The translations under genes were made by a program, and so were the position numbers. The notes under the pieces are model-generated. The model did no database searches, was not told the DNA's origin, and saw only the letters and a list, made by a program, of their open reading frames with translations. From JAAEQG01 sp023133475 (lineage in GTDB: Bacteria; Planctomycetota; Phycisphaerae; UBA1845), in NCBI GenBank assembly GCA_030631415.1, contig DAOVLE010000113.1, forward strand, positions 1 through 15,922: a DNA stretch of 15,922 nucleotides, written 5' to 3'. This document shows, one piece after another, positions 12,309 through 15,922 of the stretch; within the stretch, counting starts at the first letter, position 1, and each line of letters begins with the position of its first letter.

Positions 12309-14258
12309 ATGTTTGGAAAGACCCGAACAGTCCGTTTGGCTATTGTTGGCTTTGCCACAGTGACCGTGCTGGTGCTCAGCGGGTTGACCTGGGCCACCGT
12401 GGTCTCGTTGCGGCTCGAACGGGCCACTCGCAAGACTCACGCAAATCAGCGGCAGGCTGAGGCGAAAAAGGACCTGCACAATCGCCTGGAGATCGCCCGC
12501 TTGCGTGTGGACCGCGAGGTTTTGCAGGTGCTCAACAGCGAGGCTTCGCGGGCCTACGATGAATACGAACCTCGTGGAAACCACCTCGAAGCCCACACAG
12601 AGAACGGCACCACGGCAGAGGATACACCGCCACGAATGGGCAACACCGCAAGCTGGATCGCCCTGCATTTTCAGGTGACCGAGGAGCTGTGCTGGACTTC
12701 CCCACAACTGGCCCTGGCAAAACCGCCTGTTGGGGAGACGCACCTTCTGCACGTCGCTGTTGCCAAAGACGGCTCCAGGTTCCCCACCGGGCGTATCACC
12801 TGTGTGGAGGCTGACGATTCGGACCCCCTGGCGGTCGAACGCAAGGATTTACTCGATCAATTGGCTTTGGAGTACACCCCTGAGTTATTTGCCGAGCGAA
12901 TTGCCACCGCCTGGAACGCATCGACCAGCGAGTTGGCAGGTGGGACGGGTCAGGGGCGGGTTGGGGGAGTCTGCGATGGTGCGTATGGGCGTCTGTCACA
13001 TGTTGTTCGCCTTCAGCGCCCATTTCTCCCGCGCCCCCTGGAATGCGAATCCCGGCGACAAGTTCTCAAAGCCACCGGGCGGCACCCGCTGGTGCACGTG
13101 GAGGATACGGTGGAAGTGCGGGTCAACGAGATGGTTCCTATTATTCTGCCGCTCCCAGGCCACACGATTCCCACTCTCGCCTTTATTCGGCGTGTTGATA
13201 TCGGCAACGAGCGGGTGTTCCAGGGTTTCATTGTGGACCTGGCTCAGTTGGCTGACGTTGTCCGGCATCAGGTTCGAGACCTCTTCGAGCAGGTGGAGCT
13301 TGAACTCGCTCTCGATGCGGAGCATTTCGACAAGCCCTCCACGCGCCTGGTGGCTTTACCCCTCCGGCTGGTCGTGCCACACTCGGGCACTATCTCGCTT
13401 CCGCCGAACACCAGCTCCGTGCGTGCCACGGTCATCTTCGCGTGGGGCATCGCCGCTATCGCACTTGTAGCCATTGGGCTGGGGGTCAAGCGTCTGGTCT
13501 CGCTGGCTGAGCGACGCAGAGAGTTCACCTACGCCGTGACCCATGAGCTTCGCACCCCGCTTACCACTTTCCAGCTTTACACCGACCTGCTGTCCGCCGG
13601 GTTGGTCCCGAAGGAGAAGAAGGCTTTTTATCTCGATACGCTCAACCGCGAGTCTCGGCGTCTGGCGGGCCTGGTTTCGGAGGTCCTGGAGTTTTCGCGG
13701 GTCGAGAGCGACGCCGTTCACGCCCAAATGCGAAACCACCCCGTCAGCGCGTTGACAGATGCCGTGCGGGAGCGATATGAAGCCCGGTGTAAGGCTGTTA
13801 GTATGTCATTGTGCATTGACGCTGATGAGGCTGATGAGCAGGCGTTGTACACCGACCCTCAGATCGCCCTTCAGATTATCGGCACCCTGATCGACAATGC
13901 GTGCAAGTACGCCGCGGGGCCCAGCCATCCCACACCGCCTGATGAACAGGGGGAGGAAGCCCGCGTGCCCTCCACCATTCAACTGCGTGTCCTCGAGCCC
14001 CGTGGTGGCAAGTTGGCCATCGAAGTTGCCGACGACGGCCCCGGTATACCCCTCGTGGATCGCCGCGATTTGTTCAAGCCATTCCACCGTGGTTCAGGCC
14101 GGATTACCTCCCCAGCCGGTGGTGTTGGTCTGGGGCTGGCGTTGGCCAAACGCTGGAGCCGTCTGATTCACGCCAACCTCGAACTGGTCGATCAGCCCGG
14201 CGAACGCGGCGCCTGCTTCCGCCTCACTCTGCCCGCGGGAGGGCGAAGCTCCTGCTGA
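12309..14258 (+). CDS. Membrane sensor histidine kinase without HAMP domain
   Basis: The 649-residue kinase is the likely partner of the upstream regulator. Transmembrane segment 1 is at about 8-30 and segment 2 at about 373-393. The roughly 340 residues between them should be extracytoplasmic and match no domain I recognise. Only about 12 residues separate segment 2 from the dimerisation helix, so there is no HAMP. The H box is THELRTPL with phosphorylated H412. The ATPase domain has N530 in IDNACKYA, G1 at DDGPGIP (575-581), the F-box segment LFKPFHRGSG and G2 at GGVGLGLALAK (604-614). ATG 12309 gives an N-terminal basic segment followed by segment 1. No strong ribosome-binding site is visible, so coupling to the preceding stop is likely. 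The last residues (GGRSSC) and stop come from a repeat arm. Confidence 0.93.
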   Translation: MFGKTRTVRLAIVGFATVTVLVLSGLTWATVVSLRLERATRKTHANQRQAEAKKDLHNRLEIARLRVDREVLQVLNSEASRAYDEYEPRGNHLEAHTENGTTAEDTPPRMGNTASWIALHFQVTEELCWTSPQLALAKPPVGETHLLHVAVAKDGSRFPTGRITCVEADDSDPLAVERKDLLDQLALEYTPELFAERIATAWNASTSELAGGTGQGRVGGVCDGAYGRLSHVVRLQRPFLPRPLECESRRQVLKATGRHPLVHVEDTVEVRVNEMVPIILPLPGHTIPTLAFIRRVDIGNERVFQGFIVDLAQLADVVRHQVRDLFEQVELELALDAEHFDKPSTRLVALPLRLVVPHSGTISLPPNTSSVRATVIFAWGIAAIALVAIGLGVKRLVSLAERRREFTYAVTHELRTPLTTFQLYTDLLSAGLVPKEKKAFYLDTLNRESRRLAGLVSEVLEFSRVESDAVHAQMRNHPVSALTDAVRERYEARCKAVSMSLCIDADEADEQALYTDPQIALQIIGTLIDNACKYAAGPSHPTPPDEQGEEARVPSTIQLRVLEPRGGKLAIEVADDGPGIPLVDRRDLFKPFHRGSGRITSPAGGVGLGLALAKRWSRLIHANLELVDQPGERGACFRLTLPAGGRSSC

Positions 14259-14307
14259 GCCGCGTCATACCGACCGCCGTTCGGCTCGCCAGGAGGCTCG
14301 CCCTCCC
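14237..14307. repeat. Inverted repeat with 26-nt arms over the histidine kinase 3' end
   Basis: The left arm 14237-14262 and right arm 14282-14307 match at about 22 of 26 positions as reverse complements (GGGAGGGCGA...GAGCCG). The 19-nt spacer could form the loop. The kinase stop codon (14256-14258) lies in the left arm. A CCTCGCCCTCCC fragment at 6727-6738 resembles the right arm. No T-tract follows, so a termination role is only possible. Confidence 0.8.
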
Positions 14308-14382
14308 AATTACCGTCCCATTGGGCCACCAGGTGACAAAAATTACCTGCACCCGGGTTTCGTGGCGGCATGATTATTGTCC

Positions 14383-14411
14383 TTGACGTGCCCCGGCAGA
14401 GCGGTTAATAT
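14383..14411 (+). promoter_or_regulatory. Candidate sigma-70 promoter for the secreted protein
   Basis: TTGACG (14383-14388) is followed after exactly 17 nt by TAATAT (14406-14411). The -35 is a 5/6 match and the -10 a 4/6 match with an AT-rich context. Transcription from about 14418 would give a leader near 188 nt. Confidence 0.45.
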
Positions 14412-14590
14412 ACCCTTAGAAGCCAGAGGAGGAGGACATTTCCAGCTTGGCGCCCTTTCGAGAGAGAGAACATCGCAGTTTGCAAGGATATCAGGGTTGT
14501 GGTTGCGCCGACGCGAGATTGCCTGGGCATTTTTGGTTTTGACGCAGATGCGGATGATTTGGAAGCCGGACTCCTTCATTATTTCAAACA

Positions 14591-14601
14591 AAGAGGTGAT
14601 C
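14591..14601 (+). promoter_or_regulatory. Strong Shine-Dalgarno of the secreted protein
   Basis: AAGAGGTGATC is an extended match to the anti-Shine-Dalgarno sequence and ends 4 nt before ATG 14606. An in-frame TGA at 14597-14599 rules out starts further upstream, which fixes the start. Confidence 0.8.
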
Positions 14602-14605
14602 AGAG

Positions 14606-15922
14606 ATGACTCGCACCACTCGAAACACACTATTTTGTGGAATAGCAATCGCCGTCCTTGTCGCCGCCGGCGTACCGTTAGCCCACGCCCAACCCAGCAA
14701 CGAGGGGTTGGTTGCCTACTGGAGTTTCGACGGTGGCCAGAGCGACGATTGCCGACCCAATGGTATCCCTGACGAGTGCGAGATGGAGCGCGACAACTGG
14801 CTGACAGGTTGGGAGTACAGGAGACCTGTCGACATCACCGGCTCAACTTCCTTTCTGGCGGATTACCAGGTGCTTGTTACGGTGGATACGGCTTCGCTGA
14901 TCGGCGCCGACAAGCTGCGCGCGGACTGCGATGATTTGCGGGTCACGGATGCCGACGGGACGACGCTGCTGAACCACTGGCTCGAATCCGGCTGCAACAC
15001 CGATTCCACACTGGTGTGGGTCAAGGTCCCTTCGGTTCCAACCGACGGAACAACCATCTCCATGTACTACGGCAACTCGTCTGCAAGTTCCGCGAGCAAT
15101 GAAACGAATACCTTTGAGTTCTTCGACGACTTCGATGACGGGAACATCAACGGCTGGACCACGTCCTGCGAATCCAGTTGTGGGTCGTGCCTGGCATATA
15201 CCACCGATACCACGTATTCCATTTCTGGTTCATACAGCCTTTACCTATATGGGCAAGCAACTTGTTCGAGCCCGCCATATTGTGGTCGCAAGCCGACCGT
15301 TTCCAAGACACTGGCCCTCACCGATGGATCATATAAACTGGAGTTCCATGAAAGAGGTTGGGGGGGGCAACATTCTTACTGCAGTGGTGGCTCGGCAGGG
15401 CTGAATTACGCATACGCAGGGGGCACGCTGATATATAATGGCGGCACCAGATGCAGTTACTCCGGTTGCAACAAGTGCTCTACTTCCTGGGAGTTCGCAT
15501 CTCCGACCCCATTCACCGTAAGCGGAGGGTCCATAACCATAAAGCTACAAACCCATGCAAGTGATTGTACGGTCATGAAGGGTTGGTTCGACGATATCCG
15601 CGTCCGCAAATATGTCTCGCCAGAACCTAGTGCGAGCGTGGGAGGAGAGGAAACCCACAGTGATGACTGCAACTCCAACGGCATTCCCGACGAGTCCGAC
15701 ATCGCCGCGGGGACAAGCCTGGATATTAACGGCAATGGCATTCCGGACGAGTGTGAACCACCGGACGTGACCTCACCGCAGACGAGTATTGTCTCTGGCC
15801 CGGCTGATGGGGAAATGGTTAATGTTACGGAAGAGACCTTTGAGTGGACTGGCACCGACAACTTTACGCCTGTTGGGGAGTTGGTCTATTCTTCGTGCTT
15901 CTGGGCGGAGTGTGATCCAAGC
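14606..15922 (+). CDS. Secreted DUF2341 protein with NGIPDEC repeats (3' end beyond window)
   Basis: The frame is open for 439 codons to the window edge with no stop, so the C terminus is missing. Residues 1-28 form a signal peptide (basic start, hydrophobic 9-27, probable cleavage AHA-Q). Residues 33-41 (EGLVAYWSF) look like the first strand of a LamG-type fold, but that domain is cut short and followed at once by a calcium-loop-like NGIPDEC (52-58). A DUF2341 domain follows (about 69-178, WEYRRPVDITG to FFDDFDDGN), then a cysteine-rich region with ten cysteines (188-321). Two further loops lie at 353-383 (CNSNGIPDESD, INGNGIPDEC). The tail from about 388 resembles an Ig-like surface domain (SGPADGE...GTDNFTP). 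It is likely an extracellular or surface protein. Function and ligand are unknown. Codon use is less GC-biased than the neighbouring genes. Confidence 0.85.
   Translation, partial: MTRTTRNTLFCGIAIAVLVAAGVPLAHAQPSNEGLVAYWSFDGGQSDDCRPNGIPDECEMERDNWLTGWEYRRPVDITGSTSFLADYQVLVTVDTASLIGADKLRADCDDLRVTDADGTTLLNHWLESGCNTDSTLVWVKVPSVPTDGTTISMYYGNSSASSASNETNTFEFFDDFDDGNINGWTTSCESSCGSCLAYTTDTTYSISGSYSLYLYGQATCSSPPYCGRKPTVSKTLALTDGSYKLEFHERGWGGQHSYCSGGSAGLNYAYAGGTLIYNGGTRCSYSGCNKCSTSWEFASPTPFTVSGGSITIKLQTHASDCTVMKGWFDDIRVRKYVSPEPSASVGGEETHSDDCNSNGIPDESDIAAGTSLDINGNGIPDECEPPDVTSPQTSIVSGPADGEMVNVTEETFEWTGTDNFTPVGELVYSSCFWAECDPS

Larger units (their letters stand above)
14259..14605. other. Spacer and leader before the secreted protein gene
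   Basis: Apart from the right part of the inverted repeat (to 14307), this stretch holds a candidate promoter at 14383-14411 and then about 190 nt of leader. Short open frames occur on both strands but none has a recognisable product. I see no known riboswitch motif in the leader. Confidence 0.5.

Noticed and set aside
12730..13470. Alternative-frame 246-codon reading inside the histidine kinase, considered as a frameshift sign
   Set aside because: The kinase frame is continuous from the first membrane helix to the catalytic domain. The other frame is Trp/Arg/Ser-rich, as expected of a shadow.
14343..14648. 101-residue minus-strand frame in the leader of the secreted protein
   Set aside because: It has no recognisable domain, overlaps the signal-peptide codons of the secreted protein, and no convincing start site was seen.

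Overview
This window looks like a chromosomal segment spanning the replication origin of a Planctomycetota bacterium, possibly the Phycisphaerae or a related uncultured lineage. Evidence for this is the order dnaA-dnaN-dciA (DUF721)-gyrB without recF, a tpiA-secG-yicC-gmk-rpoZ-coaC-coaB cluster, a secreted protein carrying NGIPDEC-type repeats beside a DUF2341 domain, and intergenic spaces packed with GC-rich palindromic repeats. The lineage is inferred from gene content only; no search was run.

Layout. Positions 1-695 hold no convincing gene. They contain a nested 139-bp inverted repeat, one copy of a 41-nt hairpin repeat, an inverted pair of DnaA boxes (314-332) that marks a probable oriC, and two further hairpins in the dnaA leader. 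Positions 696-6603 carry the forward replication genes dnaA, dnaN, dciA and gyrB. Positions 6604-6813 are a convergent spacer with two inverted copies of the 41-nt repeat. From 11088 down to 6814 there is a reverse-strand operon-like run of seven housekeeping genes (tpiA, secG, yicC, gmk, rpoZ, coaC, coaB), several overlapping or a few bases apart. Positions 11089-11563 are a divergent, repeat-rich intergenic region. It leads into a forward two-component pair: an OmpR-type response regulator and a HAMP-less membrane histidine kinase with a large unrecognised sensor region. After a 347-nt spacer, a secreted multi-domain protein starts at 14606 and runs off the right edge without a stop.

Functional reading. 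The left half is the replication initiation and supercoiling set: DnaA opens the origin, DnaN is the sliding clamp, DciA is the likely DnaB loader or partner, and GyrB is a gyrase subunit. The reverse cluster combines glycolysis (TpiA), protein export (SecG), RNA turnover (YicC), GTP synthesis (Gmk), RNA polymerase assembly (RpoZ) and coenzyme A synthesis (CoaC and CoaB as separate proteins). The right edge is accessory: signalling and a cell-surface or secreted protein.

The most noteworthy structure is not a gene. A family of 41-nt hairpin repeats sits directly 3' of dnaN, gyrB and coaB. Three copies are identical, and the fourth differs by two compensatory base-pair changes in the inner stem. 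One copy supplies the coaB stop codon. A different inverted repeat encodes the last residues and stop of the histidine kinase.
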